Source: Streptomyces sp. RB17 | GTDB lineage: Bacteria; Actinomycetota; Actinomycetes; Streptomycetales; Streptomycetaceae | Length of the DNA stretch: 64,000 nt | Direction of reading: 5' to 3' | Assembly (NCBI RefSeq): GCF_009604455.1 | Contig: NZ_WEGL01000007.1 | Span: forward strand, 1 to 64,000 | Shown: positions 19,058 through 27,777 of the stretch, piece by piece | Numbering within the stretch: position 1 is the stretch's first letter | Layout: each line of letters opens with the position of its first letter | Translations under genes and position numbers: made by a program | Notes under the pieces: model-generated | What the model saw: the letters and a program-made list of their open reading frames with translations, nothing else | The model's database searches: none | Told to the model about the DNA's origin: nothing

Positions 19058-19689
19058 GTGCGCCCCTCGTCTGTCTTTCGCGTCCCCGTGTGCGTTGCCG
19101 TTACCGATTTCGGCTGAACGACACGAGTGAAATTACAAGTGTGCTGCTCCGGGCGAGTCAAGCCGAGATCTGCTATTGGGCCCGTTATTCACTCTGCGGA
19201 ACCAAGCCCGTGCGGAAAGTGTTCAAATCGCCATAAACCATGACACACAAACGAGGCCCGGAGGGGCGCCGGAACCCGTACGGACATCTATACGGAGAAG
19301 GACGCCCTGGCGTTCGATCGCGTTCCGCGAGGGCTTGAGCGCCCGGTTGTGCCCCATGTGTCCCGCCATCCCGGTGAACAAACCTTTCGCCTCCGAGATG
19401 CACCGGATGAGGTGAAACCTGTCCCACATACCGGGCCCCGAGTTGACACTGCGGGTGTGACCCGATGTCCTATTGGGCATGCTCGCGAACTCGGCACTCA
19501 CCTCGACCCGCACCGCCGGGTCCCACGGTGCTGCCCGGGCCCGCTGTAGCTGTTGTCGCTGTTCCAGCTGTTGAGCCACACCTCGCTCCAGCTGCGGGCC
19601 GGTGTCCCCTCGCGACCCGGATCCCGTTCTCCGTTCCCTCTGGCCCCGCCTCACCTCCGGCCTTCTCCCACCGAGGAACCACCGCATCC
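19058..19689. promoter_or_regulatory. 632-base divergent control region of whiB and the cysteine dioxygenase gene
   Basis: No gene supported. Unusually A+T-rich patches occur at 19110-19145 and 19190-19255. A minus-strand promoter candidate for whiB is listed separately. On the plus strand TTGACA at 19443-19448 could be a -35 element for the dioxygenase gene, but no good -10 lies at 17-18 bases. whiB is known to have complex developmental promoters; I could not identify a convincing BldD or BldM/WhiI box by eye. Confidence 0.5.
19132..19161 (-). promoter_or_regulatory. candidate whiB promoter, TTGACT-18-TGTAAT
   Basis: On the minus strand TTGACT (19156-19161) and TGTAAT (19132-19137) are spaced 18 bases, with the -10 75 bases upstream of the whiB ATG. 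The patch is A+T-rich relative to its surroundings. Confidence 0.4.
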
Positions 19690-20184
19690 ATGAACAGCGA
19701 CAACGACCTCCAGATCGCCGGCGACATCCTCGAAGTCCCGCATCTGCTCCAGCCGCCGCGCGAGCACCCGGCCACCGTCGCCGAGTTCGCGGGCCTCGCC
19801 CGCCGGATCGCCGCCGACCGCTCCCAGTGGGAGCACCTCGTGCGCTACGACGCGACGACCCGCTGGTACCACCGCCTGCGCACCGGCCCCGGCTACGAGG
19901 TCTGGCTGCTGTCCTGGGTGCCGGGGCAGGGCAGCGGGCTGCACGACCACGGCCGCTCCTCCGGAGTCCTCACCGTCCTGGAGGGCACCCTCACCGAGCG
20001 CACCGAACGCGCCACGCGCGCGTTGACGGCGGGAGCCCAGCGGGTGTTCGCGCCGGGGTACGTGCACGAGGTCGTCAACGACACCCTGGAGCCGGCGGTC
20101 AGCCTGCACGTGTACCACCCGGGCCTGACCGCGATGCCGATGCACACGTCCCCGCACTGCGAAGCTCGTCCGGTGACTGCCTGA
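19690..20184 (+). CDS. cysteine dioxygenase (type I, cupin)
   Basis: 164 residues from the ATG at 19690 (GAGGAA upstream). Oxidises cysteine to cysteine sulphinate with O2 and Fe2+. The iron-binding cupin motifs are GSGLHDHGRSSG (two histidines) and FAPGYVHEVVNDT (third histidine), followed by SLHVYHPG, typical of bacterial cysteine dioxygenases. No mononuclear Cys-Tyr crosslink pair can be assigned by eye. It is followed within 40 bases by fbiA, but fbiA appears to have its own near-leaderless start. Confidence 0.85.
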   Translation: MNSDNDLQIAGDILEVPHLLQPPREHPATVAEFAGLARRIAADRSQWEHLVRYDATTRWYHRLRTGPGYEVWLLSWVPGQGSGLHDHGRSSGVLTVLEGTLTERTERATRALTAGAQRVFAPGYVHEVVNDTLEPAVSLHVYHPGLTAMPMHTSPHCEARPVTA

Positions 20185-20218
20185 CGCGTTGTCGTACCCG
20201 CCTGCAACACTTGGGCCC

Positions 20219-21178
20219 ATGCGCATTGTGGTTCTGGCAGGCGGCATCGGTGGTGCCCGGTTCCTGCGCGGTCTGAAGCGGGCCGTACCGGACGCGGACG
20301 TCACCGTCATCGGCAATACCGGCGACGACATCCACCTCTTCGGGCTGAAGGTCTGCCCGGACCTGGACACGGTGATGTACACGCTGGGCGGCGGCATCAA
20401 CGAGGAGCAGGGCTGGGGGCGGGCCGACGAGACCTTCCACCTCAAGGAGGAGCTGGCGGCCTACGGGGTCGGGCCGGACTGGTTCGGCCTCGGCGACCGG
20501 GACTTCGCCACGCACATCGTGCGGACGCAGATGCTCGGCGCCGGCTATCCGCTCAGCGCCGTCACCGAGGCGCTGTGCGACCGCTGGAAGCCGGGCGTGA
20601 AGCTGATCCCGATGACCGACGACCGCGTGGAGACCCATGTCGCGGTCGAGGTCGACGGCGAGCGCAAGGCGGTCCATTTCCAGGAGTACTGGGTACGGCT
20701 GCGGGCCTCCGTCCCCGCCGAGGCCGTGGTCCCGGTCGGCGCCGAGCAGGCCAAGCCGGCGCCCGGTGTACTGGAGGCCATCTCCGAGGCGGACGTCATC
20801 CTCTTCCCGCCGTCCAACCCGGTCGTGTCCATCGGCACCATCCTCGCCGTGCCCGGCATCCGGGAGGCGATCGCGGACGCGGGCGTGCCCGTGGTCGGCC
20901 TCTCCCCGATCGTCGGGGACGCACCGGTGCGCGGCATGGCCGACAAGGTGCTCGCCGCGGTCGGCGTGGAGTCCACGGCCGCCGCGGTCGCCGAGCACTA
21001 CGGCTCCGGGCTGCTGGACGGCTGGCTGGTCGACACCGTGGACGCGGGCGCGGCCGAGCGGGTCGAGGCGGACGGCATCCGCTGCCGGGCCGTACCGCTG
21101 ATGATGACCGACGTGGACGCGGCCGCGCAGATGGCGCGGGAGGCGCTGGCACTGGCCGAGGAGGTGCGGGGAGCGTGA
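20219..21178 (+). CDS. fbiA: CofD/FbiA 2-phospho-L-lactate (or phosphoenolpyruvate) transferase of F420 synthesis
   Basis: 319 residues. Joins the activated lactyl/enolpyruvyl-phospho-guanosine to the deazaflavin FO, giving F420-0 or dehydro-F420-0. Signatures: VLAGGIGGARFLRGL at the N-terminus, IGNTGDDIHLFGLKVCPDLDT, and ILFPPSNPVVSIGTIL near 200. The ATG at 20219 has no Shine-Dalgarno and lies close behind CAACACT, suggesting a leaderless message. Its TGA overlaps the GTG of fbiB (GTGA), so the two are translationally coupled. Confidence 0.95.
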   Translation: MRIVVLAGGIGGARFLRGLKRAVPDADVTVIGNTGDDIHLFGLKVCPDLDTVMYTLGGGINEEQGWGRADETFHLKEELAAYGVGPDWFGLGDRDFATHIVRTQMLGAGYPLSAVTEALCDRWKPGVKLIPMTDDRVETHVAVEVDGERKAVHFQEYWVRLRASVPAEAVVPVGAEQAKPAPGVLEAISEADVILFPPSNPVVSIGTILAVPGIREAIADAGVPVVGLSPIVGDAPVRGMADKVLAAVGVESTAAAVAEHYGSGLLDGWLVDTVDAGAAERVEADGIRCRAVPLMMTDVDAAAQMAREALALAEEVRGA

Positions 21179-22491
21179 TCGAGGAGCGCCCGGAGTACAC
21201 GGTCCGGGCCCTGTCGGGCATCCCCGAGGTGCAGCCGGGCGACGACCTCGCCAAGCTGATCGCCTCGGCCGGGCCGGACCTGGCCGAAGGGGATGTGCTG
21301 CTCGTCACCTCCAAGATCGTCTCCAAGGCGGAGGGCCGCATCGTCGAGGCGGCCGACCGGGAGGCGGCCATCGACGCCGAGACGGTCCGGGTCGTGGCCC
21401 GGCGCGGCGCGCTCAGGATCGTGGAGAACCGGCAGGGCCTGGTGATGGCCGCCGCCGGGGTCGACGCCTCCAACACCCCCGCCGGCACCGTGCTGTTGCT
21501 GCCCGAGGACCCCGACGCGTCCGCCCGTGCCATCCGCGCGGGCCTGCGCGAGGCCCTCGGCGTGGACGTCGGTGTGGTCGTCACCGACACCTTCGGGCGG
21601 CCCTGGCGCACAGGGCTCACGGATGTGGCGATCGGCGCCGCCGGGGTGCGCGTACTGGACGATCTGCGCGGTGGCACGGACGCGTACGGCAATCCGCTGA
21701 GCGCGACGATCGTCGCCACGGCGGACGAACTGGCCGCCGCCGGCGACCTGGTCAAGGGCAAGGCGGCCGGACGGCCCGTCGCCGTGGTGCGCGGGCTGCC
21801 GTACGTGCTGGCGCCCGATGACGGCGAGGACGGCGAGGGCGCGCGGGCGCTGGTGCGGACCGCGCGGGACGACATGTTCCGGCTCGGCACCTCCGAGGCG
21901 GTCCGGGAGGCGGTGACCCAGCGGCGCACGGTCCGGGCGTTCACGGACGAGCCCGTGGACCCCGGCGCGGTACGGCGCGCGGTGGCGGCGGCGGTGACCG
22001 CACCGGCCCCGCACCACACCACACCCTGGCGGTTCGTCCTGCTGGAGTCGCCGGACGCCCGGGCCCGGCTGCTGGACGCGATGCGGGACGCCTGGATCGC
22101 CGACCTGCGCCGGGACGGCAAGAGCGAGGAGTCGATCGCGAAGCGGGTGCGCCGCGGGGACGTCCTGCGCAACGCCCCCTACCTGGTGGTGCCGTGCCTC
22201 GTCATGGACGGCTCACACCACTACGGGGACGCGCGGCGGGACGGCGCCGAGCGGGAGATGTTCGTCGTCGCGATGGGCGCCGGCGTGCAGAACCTGCTGG
22301 TCGCGCTGGCCGGGGAGCGGCTGGGCTCGGCGTGGGTGTCGTCGACGATGTTCTGCCGTGACGTGGTGCGCGAGGTGCTCGACCTGCCCGCCGGCTGGGA
22401 GCCGATGGGCGCGGTGGCGGTCGGGCATCCGGCCGAGGAGCCGAGACCGCGGCCGGAGCGGGACGCGGCGGCGTTCACAGAGGTGCGCTGA
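21175..22491 (+). CDS. fbiB: F420-0:gamma-glutamyl ligase with C-terminal nitroreductase-like domain
   Basis: 438 residues from the GTG overlapping fbiA. Residues ~10-245 are the CofE ligase that adds glutamates to F420-0 (LVTSKIVSKAEGR, VDASNTPAGTVLLLPEDPD, TDTFGRPWRTGLTDVAIG). Residues ~255-430 are an FMN-binding nitroreductase-fold domain (QRRTVRAFTDEPVD, APAPHHTTPWRFVLLES, FVVAMGAGVQNLLVA). In mycobacterial FbiB this second domain reduces dehydro-F420-0; archaeal CofE lacks it. The two-domain length is exactly the actinobacterial form. Confidence 0.96.
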   Translation: MIEERPEYTVRALSGIPEVQPGDDLAKLIASAGPDLAEGDVLLVTSKIVSKAEGRIVEAADREAAIDAETVRVVARRGALRIVENRQGLVMAAAGVDASNTPAGTVLLLPEDPDASARAIRAGLREALGVDVGVVVTDTFGRPWRTGLTDVAIGAAGVRVLDDLRGGTDAYGNPLSATIVATADELAAAGDLVKGKAAGRPVAVVRGLPYVLAPDDGEDGEGARALVRTARDDMFRLGTSEAVREAVTQRRTVRAFTDEPVDPGAVRRAVAAAVTAPAPHHTTPWRFVLLESPDARARLLDAMRDAWIADLRRDGKSEESIAKRVRRGDVLRNAPYLVVPCLVMDGSHHYGDARRDGAEREMFVVAMGAGVQNLLVALAGERLGSAWVSSTMFCRDVVREVLDLPAGWEPMGAVAVGHPAEEPRPRPERDAAAFTEVR

Positions 22492-22578
22492 GTTCGGGCG
22501 TACGCGGCCCTAGCCCGCCCACGACCGCCTAGTCTCGAAGACGGCACAGGCTCCCCAGGACTTCACAGGACCTCATTC

Positions 22579-23601
22579 GTGGCAGGACGCTTCGCTCAAC
22601 GCCCCACGCGTACGACCTTGCGCGGCGGCCATGTCGGCGTGCCCGCGGGTGCCGCTGCCGGGATACCGCAGCAGGCTTCGGCTCCGGCGCGGGTACGGCG
22701 GTGGGTACCGGACGGGCCCCTCGATCTCGGGCTGGTGCTCGGACCGCTGCGGCGCGGACCGGCCGACCCCACCTTCCGGGCCACCGCCGACGGATCCGTG
22801 TGGCGGGCGACCCGTACGCCCGCCGGGCCGGGCACGCTGCGGGTGCGGGCGTACGGCGGTGAGGTGCTCGGCGAGGCGTGGGGGCCGGGGGCGCAGTGGC
22901 TGCTGGACCGGCTGCCCGAGTGGCTCGGCGCGGCCGACGAGCCGGAGGCGTTCGTGCCGCGGCACCGGGTGGTGGCGCTGGCGCGGCATCGGCGGCCGGG
23001 GCTGCGGCTGACGCGGACCGGGCTGGTGCTGGAGTCCTTGATCCCGTCGGTGCTGGAGCAGAAGGTCACGACGGATGAGGCGTACCGGGCGTGGCGGTTG
23101 CTCGTGCGGAGGTTCGGGGAGCGCGCACCCGGACCGGCGGGGGCTGGGGAACGGCCGATGTTCGTGATGCCGGCGCCGCGGACCTGGGCGTTGATTCCGT
23201 CCTGGGAGTGGCATCGGGCCGGGGTCGACGACAAGCGGGCGTCGACGATTCTGCGTGCCGTGCGGGTCGCTGCGCGGCTGGAGCAGGCGGTTTCGATGCC
23301 GGCGGTCGAGGCTCAGGCGCGGTTGCAGGTCGTGCCGGGGGTGGGGCCGTGGACGTCGGCCGAGGTGGTGCAGCGCAGTCATGGGGCGGCGGACGCGGTG
23401 ACGGTCGGGGACCTGCATCTGCCGGGGATCGTGGGATGGGCGCTGGCGGGGGACCGGCATGCCGACGACGCGGTGATGCTGCGCTTGCTGGAGCCCTATG
23501 CCGGGCAGCGGCATCGGGCGGTGCGGCTGATCCTGCTGAGCGGGAACACGCCGGCGCGTAGGGCTCCGAAGATGCCTCGGGTGGACATCGGGTTGCTGTG
23601 A
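22579..23601 (+). CDS. HhH-GPD superfamily DNA glycosylase (3-methyladenine type)
   Basis: 340 residues from the GTG at 22579. The helix-hairpin-helix is VPGVGPWTSAEVVQRS (~255-272), and the putative catalytic aspartate follows in VTVGDLHLPG. Upstream, LESLIPSVLEQKVTTDEAYRAWRLLVRRFGE is the usual first helical domain. Members excise alkylated or oxidised bases in base-excision repair; the exact lesion cannot be read. The N-terminal ~90 residues are a basic, Gly/Ala-rich extension. TAGTCT at 22532 is a possible -10 box. Confidence 0.85.
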   Translation: MAGRFAQRPTRTTLRGGHVGVPAGAAAGIPQQASAPARVRRWVPDGPLDLGLVLGPLRRGPADPTFRATADGSVWRATRTPAGPGTLRVRAYGGEVLGEAWGPGAQWLLDRLPEWLGAADEPEAFVPRHRVVALARHRRPGLRLTRTGLVLESLIPSVLEQKVTTDEAYRAWRLLVRRFGERAPGPAGAGERPMFVMPAPRTWALIPSWEWHRAGVDDKRASTILRAVRVAARLEQAVSMPAVEAQARLQVVPGVGPWTSAEVVQRSHGAADAVTVGDLHLPGIVGWALAGDRHADDAVMLRLLEPYAGQRHRAVRLILLSGNTPARRAPKMPRVDIGLL

Positions 23602-23718
23602 CGTGCGTGCCCTGTGCCGGGGCTGGGCGGGGGTGGGTTTTCGCTTGTCCGCGCCGGCGGGGTGCGGGGTGCTGCCGCCGGGCAACGGGGCGCTTCACTT
23701 GCCCGCGCTCGCGGGGCG

Positions 23719-23810
23719 CCTCCCCCACTCTCGGCTTCGCTCGGCGGGGGGACCCCCACCGCCTACCCGTGCCGCCCCACCGCCCGCCCCAGCGGCACGA
23801 CTGCCCGCAG
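23719..23810 (-). repeat. dispersed palindromic repeat, copy 1 (GGGGGTCCCCCC ... GAGAGTGGGGGAGG family)
   Basis: The minus strand contains CTGCGGGCAGTCGTGCCGC, then GGGGGTCCCCCCGCCGAGCG, then AAGCCGAGAGTGGGGGAGG. The same order is found on the plus strand at 63798-63875, so this is a mobile or dispersed repeat family inserted in opposite orientations. Confidence 0.75.
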
Positions 23811-23837
23811 CTACGGGCGGTACGGCGAGGCGCCCGA

Positions 23838-23880
23838 AGGGGCGCGGGGAACTGCGCGAGCAGCCACGACGCGCCCGCAG
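23838..23880 (+). repeat. dispersed Streptomyces repeat (GGGGCGCGGGGAACTGCGCG type), copy 2
   Basis: Nearly identical to 13286-13327 in the same orientation; the tails differ slightly (GAGCAGCCACGACG versus GAGCGACCACGACG). Confidence 0.75.
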
Positions 23881-23921
23881 GCAGAGCACCGGCCGAGACG
23901 CCCCCGGGCACAAGGGGGTCT

Positions 23922-23951
23922 GGGGGCGCAGCCGCCCTGGGCGGCGCCCCC
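23922..23951 (-). terminator. terminator-like hairpin after manC
   Basis: GGGGGCGC (23922-23929) pairs with GCGCCCCC (23944-23951), and GCC/GGC can extend the helix inside. It starts within ten bases of the manC stop codon. Confidence 0.6.
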
Positions 23952-23959
23952 GGCCCCGG

Positions 23960-25042
23960 CTACTGATCGGAAGAGAAGCGCACCGCGCCCGCCGGGATGC
24001 GGGCGTCGCACCACACGCGTACTCCCTCGCGGAGCTCGTTGTCGGCGCCGATGATCGCGCCGTCGCCGATGACCGTGCCGGTGAGGACCGTGCGTTCGCC
24101 CACGCGGGCCCGCGAGCCGATGAGGGAGTCGGTGATGACGGCGCCGGGCTCGATGACGGCCCCGGGGAGGATCGTGGAGCCGAAGACCCGCGCGCCCTCG
24201 GCCACGAACGCGCCCTCGCCGACCACCGTGCCGCCGGTCAGCTTGGCGTCCGGCGCCACCGTCGCCGTAGGAAGGATCAGTCGGTCGCCGCAGCGGCCGG
24301 GGACCGCCGGGGACGGGGCGCGGCCCAGGACCAGGTCGGCCGAGCCGCGGACGAACGCCGCCGGGGTGCCGAGATCCAGCCAGTACGTGGAGTCGACCAT
24401 GCCCTGGAGATGGGCGCCGGCCGAGAGGAGGTCGGGGAAGGTCTCGCGCTCCACCGAGACCGGCCTGCCCAGCGGGATCGTGTCGATGACCGAACGGCGG
24501 AAGACGTACGCCCCCGCGTTGATCTGGTCGGTGACGATCTCCTCCGGCGTCTGCGGCTTCTCCAGGAAGGCGAGGACGCGCCCCGTCTCGTCCGTGGGGA
24601 CCAGGCCGTAGGCCCTCGGGTCCGTCACCTTCGTCAGGTGCAGGGAGACGTCGGCGGACGTGGCCTGGTGCGTGTCGACCAGCGCCCTGATGTCCAGGCC
24701 CGTCAGGATGTCGCCGTTGAAGATCAGCACCGGGTCCTCGGGGCCCGAGTGCAGACGCGAGGCGACGTTGCGGATGGCACCGCCCGTGCCGAGCGGCTCC
24801 TCCTCCGTCACGTACTCGATGTGCAGGCCCAGGGAGGAGCCGTCGCCGAAGTACGGCTCGAAGACCTCGGCCAGATAACTCGTGGCGAGCACGATGTGGT
24901 CCACGCCCGCCGCCTTGGCGCGCGCCAGCTGGTGCGTGAGGAACGGCACCCCGGCGGCCGGGACCATGGGCTTGGGCGTGTGCACCGTGAGCGGACGCAG
25001 GCGGGTGCCTTTGCCGCCGACCAGGAGGATCGCTTCTGTCAC
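23960..25042 (-). CDS. manC: mannose-1-phosphate guanylyltransferase (sugar-nucleotidyltransferase)
   Basis: 360 residues. The N-terminal nucleotidyltransferase carries GGKGTRLRPLTVHTPKPM (residues ~9-26), the metal-binding FNGDI, the sugar-loop EEPLGTGGA and a FLEKP motif. From ~260 onward hexapeptide repeats (GGTVVGEGAFVAEGARVFG and following) form a left-handed beta helix. This architecture fits GDP-mannose pyrophosphorylases of the eukaryote-like type; other NDP-sugar specificities cannot be excluded by sequence alone. With manA and manB in the same window, GDP-mannose is the best assignment. No close neighbour is cotranscribed. Confidence 0.85.
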   Translation of the reverse strand: MTEAILLVGGKGTRLRPLTVHTPKPMVPAAGVPFLTHQLARAKAAGVDHIVLATSYLAEVFEPYFGDGSSLGLHIEYVTEEEPLGTGGAIRNVASRLHSGPEDPVLIFNGDILTGLDIRALVDTHQATSADVSLHLTKVTDPRAYGLVPTDETGRVLAFLEKPQTPEEIVTDQINAGAYVFRRSVIDTIPLGRPVSVERETFPDLLSAGAHLQGMVDSTYWLDLGTPAAFVRGSADLVLGRAPSPAVPGRCGDRLILPTATVAPDAKLTGGTVVGEGAFVAEGARVFGSTILPGAVIEPGAVITDSLIGSRARVGERTVLTGTVIGDGAIIGADNELREGVRVWCDARIPAGAVRFSSDQ

Positions 25043-25227
25043 CTGTCGTCTCTGCTTCCTGCCGGGACCGGCCGAACTACTCGTTTCACTCGTTTCGGCC
25101 GGTCAGTGTATGCAGACCGTAGCGGCGGCACCCTTGACAACCACTCCGTTTCCCGCGAGATCGGTGAGAGAACGGTGTGAGACGGCGAGTCCCCCGACGA
25201 CGGCACCGAGCGCATCCCCGGGCCGGC

Positions 25228-26784
25228 TCAGCGCCCCTGATAGCGCGCCGCGCCGGAACGGGCCGTACCGAGTCTGGCGTAAAGCCGCTTGCCGGGGCAC
25301 TCGGTGGCGAATCCGTCCCGATGGCCGGAGATCACGTTCAGTCGTACGTTCTTACCTTTGGGGTAGAGGTTGCCACCCCCCGACGTGAGATATGTCTTGC
25401 CCCGCGGGTCGGCCCCGAAGAGCCCGAGCTTCCACGCGGTGAGCCTGGCGACGGCCGTCACCGCGGCGGCGGGCGGCTTGGTCGCACCGTACGAGCCGAT
25501 CACGGCGATGCCCATGCTGTTGTTGTTGAAGCCGAGGGTGTGCGCGCCGAGGACCGCCTTCGCCACGCCACCGGCCCGGCCCTCGTAGATGGTTCCGCAC
25601 TTGTCGACGAGGAAGTTGTAGCCGATGTCCCCCCAGCCCATGCTCGCGACGTGGTACCGGTAGATACTGCGGACGACGGAGGGGGCCTGGGCGCAGGTGT
25701 ACGTGTTGCCCGAGGCCGTGTGGTGCACGAAGGCCACCTTGACCTTCTTCGCGTAGACGAACCCGCCTTCGCGCAGCGACTCGTCCGCGTCCCAGCCGCG
25801 GCGGGTGACGATCCGCGGGCGCGGCCCGATGTACGGCTTGGACCGCACCGGGCCTGCCAGGCGGGCGAGTTCCCGCTCGGTGGCCCGCTTGTCCAGCGCC
25901 GGGATCTCCAGGGCGCCGAAGCCGGCGAGGTCCGTGTTGGCGGCCGAGGCCGCCCGTGCCGCGCCCGTGAGCGGCCAGGTGCGGGGCGCGCCGGCCGAAG
26001 CGCCCTCGGGCGGCGCCTCGTCACCGGGGTCCACGAGTTCCAGGCGCAGACCGGAGGGCAGCGGGGGGTGCGGCCGCCCCGCTTCGACCGTACGGCCACC
26101 GTGCTCGCCCCCGCCGACCGTACGGCTGTCCCGCGCACCTCCGTCGCCAATACCGCTGTCCCGCGCACGCCCGCCGTCGGTACGGCTGCCCCGCGCGCCC
26201 CTGCCGCCGCTACGGCCGCCCCGCGCACCCCCGTCGACCCCGCGAACCCGGACGTCCACGCCCTCGGAGCCGCCCACCCACAGCGGTGCGGTCGCCCCGC
26301 GCAGCCGCCGCGCGCGGCGTTCCGCCGTGCCCGGGTCGGCGCCGTGGTCGGCGTTGTGCGTCTCGACGTCCTGCCAGCCGGACCACTCCCCCGTCCGCGC
26401 CGACCGCGTCCGCACCTGAACCCGGCCGTGCAGTTCGGTGCCCGGGTCGTTCCAGACGACCCCGACCAGCGAGAAGTGCTCGCCGGAGGGCCGGTACAGG
26501 CCCTGCACCGGGGCGGCGCCGAGGACCCGCTCGCGGGAGAGCGGGACCAGGGGCAGCGAGCGGGTGCTGCCCGGGACACCGGCCTCGGACGGCCGTGCGG
26601 GCGCGGCGTGTGCGGCGGGTGCGGCGACCGCGGGCAGGGACAGCAGCGGAAGCGCGAGGACCGCGGCGCAGGCGACACCGATCGCGGAGACGGCGGTCGC
26701 GGAGACGCCGATCGAGGAGGCAGTGGTCGACGGGGCGCCGAGGGACGAAGTCAGGAATCCACGCATGCTCATGATCTTGGACAT
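25228..26784 (-). CDS. secreted N-acetylmuramoyl-L-alanine amidase / peptidoglycan-recognition (PGRP) protein
   Basis: 518 residues from the ATG at 26784 (a second ATG four codons on is possible). A long signal peptide ends near AAPAAHAAPA. A beta-type domain (residues ~60-160) and a Gly/Arg/Asp-rich 50-residue low-complexity linker follow. The C-terminal ~190 residues are an amidase_2/PGRP domain: VAFVHHTASGN (zinc His), YNFLVDKCGTIYEGR, GHRDGFATECPGKRLY (zinc His and Cys). Expected to cut the muramyl-L-Ala bond of peptidoglycan. The linker is encoded by a 30-bp tandem repeat. Confidence 0.92.
   Translation of the reverse strand: MSKIMSMRGFLTSSLGAPSTTASSIGVSATAVSAIGVACAAVLALPLLSLPAVAAPAAHAAPARPSEAGVPGSTRSLPLVPLSRERVLGAAPVQGLYRPSGEHFSLVGVVWNDPGTELHGRVQVRTRSARTGEWSGWQDVETHNADHGADPGTAERRARRLRGATAPLWVGGSEGVDVRVRGVDGGARGGRSGGRGARGSRTDGGRARDSGIGDGGARDSRTVGGGEHGGRTVEAGRPHPPLPSGLRLELVDPGDEAPPEGASAGAPRTWPLTGAARAASAANTDLAGFGALEIPALDKRATERELARLAGPVRSKPYIGPRPRIVTRRGWDADESLREGGFVYAKKVKVAFVHHTASGNTYTCAQAPSVVRSIYRYHVASMGWGDIGYNFLVDKCGTIYEGRAGGVAKAVLGAHTLGFNNNSMGIAVIGSYGATKPPAAAVTAVARLTAWKLGLFGADPRGKTYLTSGGGNLYPKGKNVRLNVISGHRDGFATECPGKRLYARLGTARSGAARYQGR
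26091..26240. repeat. 30-bp coding tandem repeat (five units) in the amidase linker
   Basis: Units start at 26091, 26121, 26151, 26181 and 26211, each beginning TACGGC/TACCGC and containing CCCGCGC. The period is exactly 30, so each unit adds ten residues of Gly-Ala-Arg-Asp-Ser-Arg-type linker in frame. Confidence 0.8.
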
Positions 26785-26906
26785 AGTCGTACAAATCTGT
26801 CCAACCGTGAAGCGGCGGTGAACTGACGGCCCGTCGGAAACCGTTCCGCCGAACCGGTGCCCCCGCCGCACGCTGCGCGCGCCCGCCCGCGCGTACCCTT
26901 TCCCGG

Positions 26907-27662
26907 GTGAACGCCACCGATCGCACCCCCGCCGACCTGCTGGCTTCCGCGCTCGCCGCGGACCCCGGCCGCCCGCTGGTGACCTTCTACGACGACGCCA
27001 CGGGCGAACGCGTCGAACTGTCCGTGGCCACCTTCGCCAATTGGGTGGCCAAGACCGCGAATCTCCTCCAGGGCGATCTGTCCGCCGGGCCCGGCGACCG
27101 GGTCGCGCTGCTGCTGCCCGCGCACTGGCAGACGGCGGTGTGGCTGCTGGCCTGTTCCTCGGTGGGCGCGGTGGCGGACCTCGGCGGGGATCCGGCCGCG
27201 GCGGACGTCGTCGTCAGCGGGCCGGATGCGCTGGACGCGGCGCGGACGTGCGGCGGGGAGCGCGTGGCGCTCGCGCTGCGGCCGCTGGGCGGGCGGTTTC
27301 CACAGACCCCGGCCGGGTTCGTCGACTACGCCGTGGAAGTGCCGGGGCAAGGGGACCGGTTCGTGCCGTTCGCTCCGCCGGTCGCCGAGGAGCCTGCGCT
27401 GATCGTCGCGGGGGCGGAGTTCAGCGGGGCGGAGGTGGTTCAGCGGGCCTTGGCCGAGGCGCCCTCGCTGGGTCTGACGGGACCGGGTTCCAGGCTGCTG
27501 TCGGGGTTGCCGTACGACACCTGGGAAGGGGTCTGCGCTGGGCTGTACTCGCCCTTGGCCGTCGGCGGGTCCGTGGTGCTGTGCCGGCATCTCGACCGGC
27601 TGGGAGAGGAGGCTCTCGCCCAGCGGATCGAGAGCGAGCGGGTGACCGCGGTGCGCCGCTGA
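26907..27662 (+). CDS. TIGR03089-family protein (AMP-binding-like fragment)
   Basis: 251 residues from the GTG at 26907. Resembles the first half of acyl-CoA synthetases (LVTFYDDATGERVELSVATFANWVAKTANLL, then DRVALLLPAHWQTAVWLLAC), but the ATP-binding P-loop-like TSGTTG and the C-terminal lid are absent. So it is a short stand-alone protein rather than an active synthetase. The family is actinobacterial and of unknown function, and it is typically adjacent to an LCP gene, as here. TACCCT about ten bases before the start suggests a leaderless transcript. Confidence 0.8.
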   Translation: MNATDRTPADLLASALAADPGRPLVTFYDDATGERVELSVATFANWVAKTANLLQGDLSAGPGDRVALLLPAHWQTAVWLLACSSVGAVADLGGDPAAADVVVSGPDALDAARTCGGERVALALRPLGGRFPQTPAGFVDYAVEVPGQGDRFVPFAPPVAEEPALIVAGAEFSGAEVVQRALAEAPSLGLTGPGSRLLSGLPYDTWEGVCAGLYSPLAVGGSVVLCRHLDRLGEEALAQRIESERVTAVRR

Positions 27663-27777
27663 GCGGGAGTGCGGTTCCCCCGATCGGAGTAGCAAAGGGA
27701 GCTTCGGCGGCCCCTCCGACCCCATCGTCGTAAGAGCAGGACGTGACGCTCGTACGCCATGAGGGGGTGCCCCATCC

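Larger units (their letters stand above)
23602..23959. other. 358-base intergenic region built of dispersed repeats and a hairpin
   Basis: Lies between convergent genes (glycosylase and manC). It holds two common Streptomyces repeat elements and the manC terminator hairpin, all listed separately. The remainder is G/C-rich filler with no supported gene. Confidence 0.7.

Noticed and set aside
19058..19689. BldD box upstream of whiB
   Set aside because: whiB is a known BldD target in S. coelicolor, but no stretch here fits the TnAC-n-C-W-G-n-GTnA pattern without two or more mismatches. A position-weight scan is needed.
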